In this document: positions 16,423-24,792 of the stretch, piece after piece
Numbering within the stretch: the first letter of the stretch is position 1
Layout: each line of letters starts with the position of its first letter
Assembly: GCF_000259255.1 (NCBI RefSeq)
Contig: NC_017737.1
Location: 992,001 to 1,056,000 of the forward strand
DNA: 64,000 nucleotides
From: Helicobacter cetorum MIT 00-7128
GTDB taxonomy: Bacteria > Campylobacterota > Campylobacteria > Campylobacterales > Helicobacteraceae
Direction: 5' to 3'
Program-made: the position numbers and the translations under genes
Notes under the pieces: model-generated
Told to the model about the DNA's origin: nothing
The model's database searches: none
The model's input: the letters and a program-made list of their open reading frames with translations, nothing else

Positions 16423-17316
16423 CTATTGTTCTATAAACACTGCATCAACTAAGTCTTCTATAAAGCGTTCTTCATCAAAGGGGATTAAATCATCTTCTTT
16501 TTCGCCCATGCCTAAATAAAGAATAGGTAATTTCAACTCATATAGCACGCTTAAAATCGCTCCGCCTTTAGAAGTGCCATCAAGCTTAGTCATAATCACG
16601 CCATCTAAGGCTAGAGTTTCATGAAAAATCTTAGCTTGAGTGAGTCCTGAACTTCCTTGCGTGCCATCTAAAATGAGAAATTTGTAAAAAGGAGCGTCTT
16701 TTAAGACTTTAGAACAAGTGCGTGCGATTTTAGAAAGCTCGTTTTTGAGATTGGTTTGGTTGTGTAATCTTCCAGCGGTGTCTATAAAGACTTCATCAAT
16801 GTTTTTAGCTATCGCACTTTCTATGGTGTTATAGGCTAAAGCGCTTGGGTCTGAGCCCTCTTTAGCGCTAATGACTTGAATATTGAGCTTTTCGCCCCAT
16901 AATTGGAGCTGTTTAACTGCAGCGGCTCTGAAAGTATCGCCCGCCCCTAAAAGCACTTTTTTATGTTGTTTTAAAGAGAGCTTGGCTAATTTAGCGATGC
17001 TAGTGGTTTTGCCTGCACCATTAACCCCTACAATGAGATGCACTAAGGGCTTTGTGCTAATAGTTTGAAGGCGGGTTTTATCATAATAACTTTCCCCTCT
17101 TACAAAACGCAATAAAGCGACTTCTAATTGCTTAGGCGTAATTGAGTCGCTTAAATGTTTTAATAAGCTCTCTATCAAGTCGTATTGAATGTCAAAGCTA
17201 ATAAGAATTTCTTCTAGCTCATCTTTAAGAATACTCTCTCTTTTTTTGATTTCAAGAGGGGTTTTTATATCTTCGCTTTTAAATTTATTAGCGATTTTTT
17301 TGAAAAAATTAAACAT
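16423..17316 (-). CDS. ftsY: Signal recognition particle receptor FtsY
   Basis: FtsY is the membrane-associated SRP-receptor GTPase that docks SRP-ribosome complexes for co-translational insertion. The 297-aa protein has the NG domain only: P-loop [17 protein letters not shown], the FRAAAVKQL insertion-box segment, DTAGRLHNQ (G3), [10 protein letters not shown] (G4) and a C-terminal [18 protein letters not shown]. The N-terminal acidic A domain of enterobacterial FtsY is absent, as in other epsilonproteobacteria; a short Lys-rich amphipathic start (FKKIANKFK) may bind membrane instead. It is the last gene of a leftward pair with the lipoprotein gene six bases upstream. Confidence 0.96.
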   Translation of the reverse strand: MFNFFKKIANKFKSEDIKTPLEIKKRESILKDELEEILISFDIQYDLIESLLKHLSDSITPKQLEVALLRFVRGESYYDKTRLQTISTKPLVHLIVGVNGAGKTTSIAKLAKLSLKQHKKVLLGAGDTFRAAAVKQLQLWGEKLNIQVISAKEGSDPSALAYNTIESAIAKNIDEVFIDTAGRLHNQTNLKNELSKIARTCSKVLKDAPFYKFLILDGTQGSSGLTQAKIFHETLALDGVIMTKLDGTSKGGAILSVLYELKLPILYLGMGEKEDDLIPFDEERFIEDLVDAVFIEQ

Positions 17317-17322
17317 TGTCTT

Positions 17323-17889
17323 TTAGCCTTTCAATAAATTAGAGATGTCAAAAGAAAGCATTTCAGCGGGCACAACACCTTGATAAATGTTTATAAGCTT
17401 GTGTTTGGAATTATATAAAAGCATGCTAGGAGTTTTTTCTAGGCTCTTATTCTGTTTTAAAAAGGTCTTATAGTAGGAGGGGCTAGTAGGATTTAAAAGC
17501 ATAAAAGAAATTTTAAAACGCTTTAAAAAAGCCTCTAATTCGTTAGTAAGATAGGGGTTTTTTAGCAATACAACAATATTAAGACGCTCCTTAAAAGTGC
17601 TTTTTAGAGAATTAAGAGCAGGAATATAATCTTTAAAAAGTGGGTCTTCCAAATCGCTTAATACAAATAAAGTAGGAGTTTTGCTCTCATTTAAAATATT
17701 TAACTCTAATGAATGTAGATTGCCTATTAAAGAGATGTTTTGAGTGGGGTCTTTGGCATATCTATAGGTATAAACCTCTTTTTGTGTTTCAATGGTTTTT
17801 TTAGGCTTGCTTATAGAAGTCTCGCAAGCATTAAAAATTAACATAATAGCAAGAATAAAAATAACAGATAGAGGAGTAATAATTCTCAT
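17323..17889 (-). CDS. Lipoprotein with thioredoxin-like fold lacking CxxC
   Basis: This 188-aa protein has a signal sequence and lipobox (FILAIMLIFNAC), so it is predicted to be lipidated at Cys22 and to face the periplasm. The mature part has strand-helix blocks resembling a thioredoxin/TlpA fold (TPTLFVLSDLEDPLF, then TPSMLLYNSKHKLINIYQG, in the place of the cis-Pro strand). The CxxC pair expected after the first strand is replaced by SDLED. A redox role is therefore unlikely. It sits directly before ftsY, as HP0762 does in H. pylori (from memory). Function is unknown. Confidence 0.72.
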   Translation of the reverse strand: MRIITPLSVIFILAIMLIFNACETSISKPKKTIETQKEVYTYRYAKDPTQNISLIGNLHSLELNILNESKTPTLFVLSDLEDPLFKDYIPALNSLKSTFKERLNIVVLLKNPYLTNELEAFLKRFKISFMLLNPTSPSYYKTFLKQNKSLEKTPSMLLYNSKHKLINIYQGVVPAEMLSFDISNLLKG

Positions 17890-17982
17890 TATAGTTGTGT
17901 CCTTAAGAACAAATTAAAATTAACAAATGGAAACTTAATTTTGTATTATAATGCAGATGTTTAAAATTTAAGGAATATAACC

Positions 17983-18654
17983 ATTAAAGCGATTTTTAGA
18001 GAGTTTTGTAAAGAGCGCTTAAAGAGGGTTAGAACCACTAGAGATGCGCTTGTTTGTAGGCTTTTATATCCTAAACTCAAGCGCTATAAAAGTGTGTTAC
18101 TTTATTGCCCTCTAAAGCATGAGCTTGATTTGTTGCCTTTGGCCTTTAAGCTAAGACAATTAAATAAGCGTGTGTGGTTGCCTCAAAGCTTAAAACAAGC
18201 CAACAGCCTTTGTAGGGAGCGTTTTGACATCGCTCCTTTTAGATTGCCTTTAAGGCGTTTGAAGTTTTTTGATGAGCCAAGCCCCTCTTGCTTTTATAAG
18301 CGGAGACTAGATTGTATTATTGTTCCTATTTTAGGAATGGATATGGATTTTAGGCGTGTGGGTTTTGGTGCTGGCATGTATGATAGAAGTTTGCCCAAGT
18401 TGTTAAAAAACCAAAGAAAGCAACCCTTGGTAGTGTTTGTAAGCAGAGAGTTAATAATGGCATCAAAGCCTCTTACGCACACTTATGATATTCAGGCTAA
18501 TCTTTATGTGAATCCTCGTATCGTAATAAAAAATAATCAAAAGGTGCGCTATGGGTCACAACGGATTAATTTATGTTTCATTAGAAGTCATTGTTTCTTG
18601 TTTGATAACCGCTCTAATTGTGTATCTCATTATGAAAAGGATTTATCATGCTAA
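17983..18654 (+). CDS. 5-formyltetrahydrofolate cyclo-ligase family protein, apparent ATT start
   Basis: The family converts 5-formyl-THF to 5,10-methenyl-THF using ATP. Visible blocks are KAIFREFCKERLKRV, the ILLY-like SVLLYCPLKHELDLLPLAFK, VPILGMDMDFRRVGFGAGMYDR (the G-G-YDR substrate loop) and HTYDIQANLYVN. The conserved N-terminus lies upstream of the first usual start (GTG 18094). The frame is open from a TAA at 17962 and contains only ATT (17983) as a plausible initiator, with AAGGA eight bases upstream. I therefore place the start at ATT, giving 223 aa. The last 35 codons run through the start of RNase Y (104-nt overlap). The YDR loop reads GAGMYDR rather than GGGYYDR, so the activity should be treated as probable only. 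Confidence 0.75.
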   Translation: MKAIFREFCKERLKRVRTTRDALVCRLLYPKLKRYKSVLLYCPLKHELDLLPLAFKLRQLNKRVWLPQSLKQANSLCRERFDIAPFRLPLRRLKFFDEPSPSCFYKRRLDCIIVPILGMDMDFRRVGFGAGMYDRSLPKLLKNQRKQPLVVFVSRELIMASKPLTHTYDIQANLYVNPRIVIKNNQKVRYGSQRINLCFIRSHCFLFDNRSNCVSHYEKDLSC

Positions 18655-20146
18655 AGGAAAAGAACTTTTAAAGGGTGCTACAGCTAAAGCTAAGCTTATG
18701 GAATTTCAAGCTAAAGCTTTTGTTGAGGCTGAAGAGGCACGCATGAAAAATTTAGAATGCCAACTTCAGCAAAAATATGAAAATGAAAGATTGCAACTTA
18801 AAGTTAAATATGAAAAGAAAGAATCTCATTTAAAACATTTAGAGGCGCAATACAAAGAATTTGCAAGAGATGAGAGGCGTTATTTAGATAAGGAAAAAAA
18901 AGAGCTTGAAGTCCAACGACAGAGTTTAGAAAAAGAAATAGAAATATCTAAAGAGCAAACTACCAAGTGTAAAGAGGCTCAAGAAAAAGCTTTAGAAGTT
19001 ATGCTTAATTATATTGGTTATACTAAAGATGAAATTAAGGCAATGGTCTTAGAGCAATTAGAGAATGAATTGATAGCACAAAAAAGTGCTTTAATTAGAC
19101 GCTATGAAAAAGAGGCTAAGGAAGAGGCTAAAAGAAAAGCTTATGAAATTTTAGCAGAGGCTACGGCTCGTTTTGCGGGTAATTATGCTATAGAAAATTT
19201 AATGAGTCGTGTAGAGTTGCCTTGTCAAGAATATATTGGGCGTGTGATTGGCAAAGAGGGGAAAAATATTGAAACCTTTAAAAAAGTGAGCGGTGTAGAT
19301 ATGGAAATTGGCGAAGATGATAAGGCAATTTATTTGTCTAGTTTCAATATCTATAGGCGTGAAGTTGCTAGTGAAGTTTTAAAAATCTTAGTAGAAGATG
19401 GGCGTATCCAACCTAATAGGATTGAAGAGGTTTATCAGCGAGTTTCTGCTAACATGGAAAAGAACATGCTATCTGAAGGGCATGGCGTGGTGCTAGAATT
19501 AGAGCTTGGAGCTATGGAAGATGAGCTTAAAATCTTACTAGGCAAAATGCGCTATCGCTCTAGCTTTGGGCAAAATGCTTTACAACATTCTAAAGAAGTG
19601 GCATTTTTAGCGGGCTTGATTGCTGAGCAATTAGGTGGGGATAAGAAATTAGCAAGAAGAGCGGGCATTTTGCATGATATTGGTAAAGCACTAACCCACG
19701 AACTAGGAGCTGATCATGTAAGCTTGGGTGCTGAGGTGTGTAAGCGTAATAAAGAAGACCCTGTGGTTATTAATGCGATTTATGCTCACCATGGGCATGA
19801 AGAGATTATGAGTATAGAGTGTGCGAGTGTGTGTGCTGCTGATGCGCTTTCTGCAGGAAGACCTGGTGCAAGAAGAAAGAGTGATGAAGAATACGCTAAA
19901 CGCATGCAAACCCTAGAAGAAATCGCTATGGAATTTAAGGGGGTTGAAAAGGCGTATGCTATGGAGAGTGGGCGAGAATTAAGAGTGATTGTGCGTGCTA
20001 ATCAAATTAAGGATAATCAAGTCCCGCTAATAGCTAAGCAAATTGCCAAAAAGATTGAAGAAAGTTCGCAGTATCTAGGCGAAGTGAGCGTTCAGGTGGT
20101 GCGTGAAAGTCGCTTTAAAGCTGTTGCTACGATGAATAATGACTAA
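18551..20146 (+). CDS. rny: Ribonuclease Y
   Basis: RNase Y is a membrane-anchored endoribonuclease that starts mRNA decay. The 531-aa protein has one N-terminal membrane helix (VSLEVIVSCLITALIVYLIM), a long charged coiled coil (about 30-200), a KH domain with RVIGKEGKNIETFKKVSGVD and an HD domain with GILHDIGKALTHE and YAHHGHEE. This matches the family in order and length. The ATG at 18551 has AAAAGG seven bases upstream, even though it lies inside the 3' end of the cyclo-ligase gene. That overlap suggests coupling of the two genes. It is followed by a convergent UDG-like gene 21 bases away with no obvious terminator. Confidence 0.95.
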   Translation: MGHNGLIYVSLEVIVSCLITALIVYLIMKRIYHAKGKELLKGATAKAKLMEFQAKAFVEAEEARMKNLECQLQQKYENERLQLKVKYEKKESHLKHLEAQYKEFARDERRYLDKEKKELEVQRQSLEKEIEISKEQTTKCKEAQEKALEVMLNYIGYTKDEIKAMVLEQLENELIAQKSALIRRYEKEAKEEAKRKAYEILAEATARFAGNYAIENLMSRVELPCQEYIGRVIGKEGKNIETFKKVSGVDMEIGEDDKAIYLSSFNIYRREVASEVLKILVEDGRIQPNRIEEVYQRVSANMEKNMLSEGHGVVLELELGAMEDELKILLGKMRYRSSFGQNALQHSKEVAFLAGLIAEQLGGDKKLARRAGILHDIGKALTHELGADHVSLGAEVCKRNKEDPVVINAIYAHHGHEEIMSIECASVCAADALSAGRPGARRKSDEEYAKRMQTLEEIAMEFKGVEKAYAMESGRELRVIVRANQIKDNQVPLIAKQIAKKIEESSQYLGEVSVQVVRESRFKAVATMNND

Positions 20147-20167
20147 AAGGGTTTGTCAATAAGAATT

Positions 20168-20797
20168 TTAAGGGGTATTTAAAAATTCTATTGCTGTTTT
20201 AAAATGTAATAATGCCTCTTTTTTGAGTGAGGGGTTTTTAAGCATATCTTCTAAAGCGTAGGTGGCAAGAAAATTTTTTGAATATCTTGAGATAATGCGT
20301 CCAAAAGATTCTTTCTTAGAGCTATTGAGCAAATAAAATAAAGGAGTTTCTCCAAAGACAATTTGAAGTTTTGAAGAGCTTTTTTCTAATTGCCATGTTA
20401 AATGGGGCAAGCATGCTTTGATTTCTTGTTCTAAATCTAGGGTTTTAGAATCGCATTTAAGAAGTGAAAGAATATTGCAATCTTTCAATGAATAATTAAA
20501 GACTTTTTGGATAATGCTTTGTAGCATATTGGCTTTTAAATTGGTTGGAAATTTTAATTGCTTGTCTAACATAGGGCTAAGTGTAATGAAAGTTAGCTTT
20601 GCGCTAGGATTAAAATACCCACTTATTGGGGTTGTGCCTTGATGGCGTTTGCATAGCGTGCAAGTGCTAATACTCTCATGCACTTCTTTAGAAAAGGGCT
20701 TTGTGGGTAGGGGATTATAAGCAGTATTAGTATAAGTCTCCCCCAAAAGACGCTCCATATAAAGGGAGCGCAAGGTTTTAAGGTATAAAAGTTCCAA
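20168..20797 (-). CDS. Degenerate family-4 uracil-DNA glycosylase-like protein
   Basis: This 209-aa protein follows the plan of family-4/5 UDG proteins: an N-terminal CTLCKRH, then ISGYFNPSAKLTFITLSP (equivalent of the G-x-x-P-G strand), CNILSLLKCD, EIKACLPHL and LQIVFGETPLFYLL. The usual GEAPG motif is replaced by LSPML, and the later HPS segment is not visible. Only part of the four-Cys iron-sulfur ligand set can be traced (CTLC, C of NILSLLKCD, C of KACLPH). It may be a divergent glycosylase or a protein that has lost activity. It lies six bases downstream of aspA, as HP0650 does after HP0649 in H. pylori (from memory). Confidence 0.6.
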   Translation of the reverse strand: MELLYLKTLRSLYMERLLGETYTNTAYNPLPTKPFSKEVHESISTCTLCKRHQGTTPISGYFNPSAKLTFITLSPMLDKQLKFPTNLKANMLQSIIQKVFNYSLKDCNILSLLKCDSKTLDLEQEIKACLPHLTWQLEKSSSKLQIVFGETPLFYLLNSSKKESFGRIISRYSKNFLATYALEDMLKNPSLKKEALLHFKTAIEFLNTP

Positions 20798-20803
20798 AAT
20801 CTT

Positions 20804-22216
20804 TTAGTCTTTGTGTTTTTTGAAAGTATGGGGGTTAAGCATATTTTCGGGTTTGAAAATATCATCTAGCTGTTCTTTGGTTAAGATTTTCTTTTCCAAA
20901 GTAATGTCATAGATAGAGCGACCGCTCTTTAAGGCCTCTTTAGCAATAGATGCAGATTTTTCATAGCCAATATGGGGGTTGAGTGCGGTAACAATACCAA
21001 TACTATTAAACACATAGTCGCTACAAATTTTTTCATTAGCTGTAATGCCTTGCACACATTTAGTTGCAAGGGTTTCAAGAGCACGCCCTAAAATCACAAA
21101 AGAATGGAAAAGCTTATAAGCAATGACAGGCTCAAACACATTTAATTGTAATTGTCCGCCCTCTGCTGCTAGTGCTACGCTCAAGTCATTTCCTATTACA
21201 TCAAAGCACACTTGATTAACTACTTCTGGGATTACAGGATTGACTTTGCCCGGCATGATAGAACTTCCCGGTTGCATTTTAGGTAAATTAATTTCGTTTA
21301 ATCCTGCCCTAGGGCCTGAACTTAATAATCTCAAGTCATTACAAATTTTAGAGAGTTTTACCGCAACCCTTTTTAAAACCCCACTTACTTGCACATAGGC
21401 TCCGGTGCTTTGAGTAGCCTCAATGAGATTATGAGCCACAATAAAGGGGCGACCGGTTACTTCTTGGATTTTCTTTTCAATAAGGATACGATAATCAGGG
21501 TGTGAATTGATACCTGTTCCAATTGCAGTGCCTCCGAGATTGATTTCTCTTACCCAATTTCTAGCATCTAAAACTTGCTCAATGTCTTTATCAAGCATTA
21601 AAGCATAGGTTTCAAACTCTTGTCCTAAAGTCATAGGCACAGCATCTTGAAGTTGGGTGCGCCCCATTTTAAGCACATGGGCAAATTCTTTAGCTTTTTG
21701 AGAAAAAGCATCACGCAAGGTTTTCATAGGTGTAACTAGGTTGGTTAAACGCTCATAAATAGCAATTTTTAAAGCACTAGGATAAGCATCATTAGTGGAT
21801 TGCGAACGATTAACATGGTCATTTGGGTGGCAAAATTCGTATTCGCCTTTTTTATGCCCCATATATTCTAAAGCCAAGTTAGAAACTACTTCATTCACAT
21901 TCATATTGGTGCTAGTGCCAGCTCCGCCTTGAATCATATCCACAATAAATTGGTCGTGGTATTGCCCATCAATCAATAAATCACATGCATGACAAATGGC
22001 GGTTTTGATTTTTTCATCAATAAGACCCAATTGGGCATTAGTTAAAGCCGCCGCTTTTTTAACTTGAGCAAACGCTTTGATAAAGATAGGATAACTACAA
22101 AGCTTGTCATTAGTGATAAAGAAATTTTCACTCGCTCTTAGAGCTTGAATGCCATAATAGACATCATTACTAATTTCCATTTCTCCGATAAAATCATGTT
22201 CAATGCGTTTTGGCAT
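20804..22216 (-). CDS. aspA: Aspartate ammonia-lyase
   Basis: The enzyme deaminates L-aspartate to fumarate and ammonia, feeding fumarate respiration and nitrogen metabolism. The 470-aa protein carries the fumarase/aspartase signature GSSIMPGKVNPV, the GAGTSTNMNVNEV substrate loop, HPNDHVNRSQSTND and TQLQDAVPMTLGQEF. The length is as expected. AAGGAG precedes the ATG and a TATAAT lies about 50 bases upstream (22267-22272), so it can be transcribed apart from murA, which lies upstream on the same strand. Confidence 0.96.
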   Translation of the reverse strand: MPKRIEHDFIGEMEISNDVYYGIQALRASENFFITNDKLCSYPIFIKAFAQVKKAAALTNAQLGLIDEKIKTAICHACDLLIDGQYHDQFIVDMIQGGAGTSTNMNVNEVVSNLALEYMGHKKGEYEFCHPNDHVNRSQSTNDAYPSALKIAIYERLTNLVTPMKTLRDAFSQKAKEFAHVLKMGRTQLQDAVPMTLGQEFETYALMLDKDIEQVLDARNWVREINLGGTAIGTGINSHPDYRILIEKKIQEVTGRPFIVAHNLIEATQSTGAYVQVSGVLKRVAVKLSKICNDLRLLSSGPRAGLNEINLPKMQPGSSIMPGKVNPVIPEVVNQVCFDVIGNDLSVALAAEGGQLQLNVFEPVIAYKLFHSFVILGRALETLATKCVQGITANEKICSDYVFNSIGIVTALNPHIGYEKSASIAKEALKSGRSIYDITLEKKILTKEQLDDIFKPENMLNPHTFKKHKD

Positions 22217-22266
22217 AAGAAACTCCTTGTAAGGATTTAATTACAATGATTGATAAAAATCATCGT

Positions 22267-22272
22267 ATTATA
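22267..22272 (-). promoter_or_regulatory. Candidate -10 (TATAAT) for aspA
   Basis: On the minus strand a perfect TATAAT lies in the 69-bp spacer between murA and aspA. An ATGATT/AATCAT hairpin follows at 22246-22263, within the would-be leader. Confidence 0.5.
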
Positions 22273-22285
22273 ATCAAACTTTGAG

Positions 22286-23554
22286 TTACTTTTCTTTTAA
22301 GCGTTTAATTTTTACTCCTAAAGCTTGCATTTTTTCCTCTAAATTCTCATAGCCTCTATCTAGGTGATAAATTCTATGCACTTTTGTAGTCCCTTGTGCA
22401 ACTAGACCAGCTAGAACTAACGCTGAAGAGGCTCTTAAATCAGTTGCCATTACATCACTTCCTGTAAGCTCTGTAGAGCCATTAATAGTTGCGGTATGGG
22501 TTTTAAGACTAATGTTTGCGCCTAGTCTTTGCAACTCGCTTGCATGCATGAAACGATTTTCAAACAAGGTTTCTTGAATAATGCTTGCTCCCTCGCATTG
22601 TGTGGCTAATGCCATAAATTGCGCTTGCATATCGGTTGGAAAACCCGGATATTCTTGTGTGGTGATTTCAAAGGCTTGGCGTTTTTGGCTAGGGATTAGC
22701 TCAACAGAGTTGTTATCTATATTGAAACTAAAACCAATTTCTTGAAGTTTATCTAAAATGGCTTGAAGATGATTAGGTATTACTTGATTGATTTTAAGCT
22801 GACTATTAGTAATGGCTCCAGCACATAAATAAGTGCCTGCCTCAATTCTATCAGGAATGATTTGAATATCTTTAAGCTTAAGTGCCTCACCTTCTGTGCC
22901 TTTGATTTTTAATTCGCTTGTGCCTATGCCCTCAATCTCTACACCACCACTTTGTAAAAATTCACATAATTGCACAATTTCAGGCTCTTTGGCAGCATTA
23001 ATAATGCGAGTGGTGCCTTTGGCTAGGCTTGCTGCCATAAGCGCATTTTCTGTGCCTGTAACGGTGATTTTATCAAATAAAATGTCTTTGCCAATTAAGC
23101 CCTTTTTAGCGCTTGCATGGATATAACCTTGCTCAATTTTGATTTCAGCTCCTAATTGTTGCATAGCCTTTAGGTGTAAATCCACAGGGCGAGTTCCTAT
23201 AGCACAGCCTCCGGGCAAGCTTACTAGACATTCTTTAAAGCGTGTTAGTAAAGGGCCTAGAACTAAGATAGATGCACGCATTTTACGCACTAAATCATAA
23301 GTCGCCTCTGTATGAGTGATAGAATTAGCTTGCAATTTGAGCGTGTTAGAATCAAGCCATTCTAATTGAGCGCCCAAATTTTGCAACAATAATGCCATAG
23401 CTTTTATGTCTGCAACTTGGGGCAAGGCGCTAATTTTAACTTCTTGTTGGCTTAAAAGTGTAGCAGCTAGAATAGGGAGTGCGGAATTTTTTGCACCCGA
23501 AATGTTGATAGTGCCTTTTAGGGGGTTTTGTCCTTTAATTTCTAAAAAATCCAA
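22286..23554 (-). CDS. murA: UDP-N-acetylglucosamine 1-carboxyvinyltransferase
   Basis: MurA transfers enolpyruvate from PEP to UDP-GlcNAc, the first committed step of peptidoglycan synthesis, in the cytoplasm. The 422-aa protein shows [14 protein letters not shown] at the N-terminus, the catalytic-loop Cys in [16 protein letters not shown] (the fosfomycin target) and [13 protein letters not shown] near the C-terminus. The start is TTG at 23554, with AAGGA five bases upstream. It follows the small membrane-protein gene with only two bases between, in the galU-murA run. Confidence 0.97.
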   Translation of the reverse strand: MDFLEIKGQNPLKGTINISGAKNSALPILAATLLSQQEVKISALPQVADIKAMALLLQNLGAQLEWLDSNTLKLQANSITHTEATYDLVRKMRASILVLGPLLTRFKECLVSLPGGCAIGTRPVDLHLKAMQQLGAEIKIEQGYIHASAKKGLIGKDILFDKITVTGTENALMAASLAKGTTRIINAAKEPEIVQLCEFLQSGGVEIEGIGTSELKIKGTEGEALKLKDIQIIPDRIEAGTYLCAGAITNSQLKINQVIPNHLQAILDKLQEIGFSFNIDNNSVELIPSQKRQAFEITTQEYPGFPTDMQAQFMALATQCEGASIIQETLFENRFMHASELQRLGANISLKTHTATINGSTELTGSDVMATDLRASSALVLAGLVAQGTTKVHRIYHLDRGYENLEEKMQALGVKIKRLKEK

Positions 23555-23556
23555 AT

Positions 23557-23967
23557 TTATCCTTTTTTTTCCTTATTTTTGAGGGCTAAGCCTGCTGAAT
23601 TAGAGATTTCTTGCTGGTAATTAGGATTAGTAGTTTCTAAATCTTGTCCAAATTTAATCGCATTTTCTAATTCAAAAAATTCTGATGCTATGAGTTCTTG
23701 TATAACTTCTAGCCATAAATTCAATTTGTCTTCAGGGCAAATCTTAAAATATTGAATAAAGGTTTCTTGGCAATTACGCAAGGATTTTTCATTTTTAATC
23801 CCCTTAACTTGTTGGTGCAAGGACTCTAAAGTCGGAATTTGATTGGCTTTAGATTTAGTTTTGGTAGGTGCTAGAGCAAATCTTAAAGCAAGTCCAAGCA
23901 ATAAAATAGGGATTAAACAAATAAAAAGCCCTAAATAAAGATAAAGATAATAATTTAAACTTCCCAT
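23557..23967 (-). CDS. Small single-pass membrane protein between galU and murA
   Basis: This 136-aa protein has one strong N-terminal membrane helix ([21 protein letters not shown]) and a mostly helical cytoplasmic tail that includes a Lys-rich hinge and [17 protein letters not shown] recognise no domain with known function. It is conserved in position next to murA and galU in H. pylori (HP0647, from memory) and is tightly spaced on both sides (two and three bases), so its expression is tied to cell-wall precursor genes. A run of eight A residues lies at its 3' end on the coding strand. Confidence 0.7.
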   Translation of the reverse strand: MGSLNYYLYLYLGLFICLIPILLLGLALRFALAPTKTKSKANQIPTLESLHQQVKGIKNEKSLRNCQETFIQYFKICPEDKLNLWLEVIQELIASEFFELENAIKFGQDLETTNPNYQQEISNSAGLALKNKEKKG

Positions 23968-23970
23968 GAC

Positions 23971-24792
23971 TTATAAGCGTTGTTGATAATAGGCATTAGT
24001 TGCCTCAATATAGCCCTCAACACTCCCACAATCATAACGCTTACCTTTGAATTTATAGGCAATAATGCGTTTTTGTTTAGCTTGAGTTAAAAGAGCGTCT
24101 GTAATTTGGATTTCATTATTTTTGCCGGGTTTAGTAATACGCAAAATATCAAAAATATCAGGGGTTAGAATATAGCGTCCTATGACAGCTAAATTGCTTG
24201 GGGCATCTTCTTGGTTAGGTTTTTCAACCATATCTTTTATCTCATACACGCCTTCTTCTAGTAATTCGCCCTTAATCACGCCGTATTTTGAAACCTCTTC
24301 TAACGCTACTTCTTCAATAGCCACAATAGAGCATTGATATTTTTTATAAAGTTCGCTCATTTGTTTTAAAACAGCAGGATTACTATGACTAGCACATAAA
24401 TCATCGGCTAAAATCACTGCAAAAGGCTCATTGCCTATGAGGGTTTCACCGGTTAAAATCGCATGCCCTAGACCTTTCATTTGCTTTTGGCGTGTATAAG
24501 AAAAACGGCATTTTTTCATAATATTACGAATGCTTTCTAGGGCATTTTCCTTGCTTGTGCCTTGGATTTGATGTTCTAACTCATAGCTTGTATCAAAATA
24601 GTCTTCCAAACTGCGTTTGCCTCGTCCTGTAACAATTGCCATTACCTCACAACCTGCCTCCATAGCCTCTTCTACAGCATATTGCATTAGGGGTTTGTCT
24701 ATAATGGGGAGCATTTCTTTGGGGATAGTTTTAGTAATGGGTAAAAAGCGTGTGCCATAACCAGCAGCAGGAAAAAGACATTTTTTAATCAT
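23971..24792 (-). CDS. galU: UTP-glucose-1-phosphate uridylyltransferase
   Basis: GalU makes UDP-glucose, a precursor for LPS and surface sugars. The 273-aa enzyme has the nucleotidyltransferase signature FPAAGYGTRFLPITK, KEMLPIIDKPLMQYAVEEA, ILADDLC and the C-terminal GKRYDCGSVEGYIEA motif. The length is typical of bacterial GalU. Its ATG overlaps the stop of slt by four bases (ATGA arrangement), indicating translational coupling. Confidence 0.96.
   Translation of the reverse strand: MIKKCLFPAAGYGTRFLPITKTIPKEMLPIIDKPLMQYAVEEAMEAGCEVMAIVTGRGKRSLEDYFDTSYELEHQIQGTSKENALESIRNIMKKCRFSYTRQKQMKGLGHAILTGETLIGNEPFAVILADDLCASHSNPAVLKQMSELYKKYQCSIVAIEEVALEEVSKYGVIKGELLEEGVYEIKDMVEKPNQEDAPSNLAVIGRYILTPDIFDILRITKPGKNNEIQITDALLTQAKQKRIIAYKFKGKRYDCGSVEGYIEATNAYYQQRL

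Noticed and set aside
18294-18482. Open frame antisense to the cyclo-ligase gene
   Set aside because: There is no initiation signal and it lies fully inside a conserved gene.
23561-23571. Eight-T tract at the murA/membrane-protein junction as a switch
   Set aside because: It lies in the last codons of the small protein and forms part of the murA ribosome-binding region; a frame change would alter only a few terminal residues.
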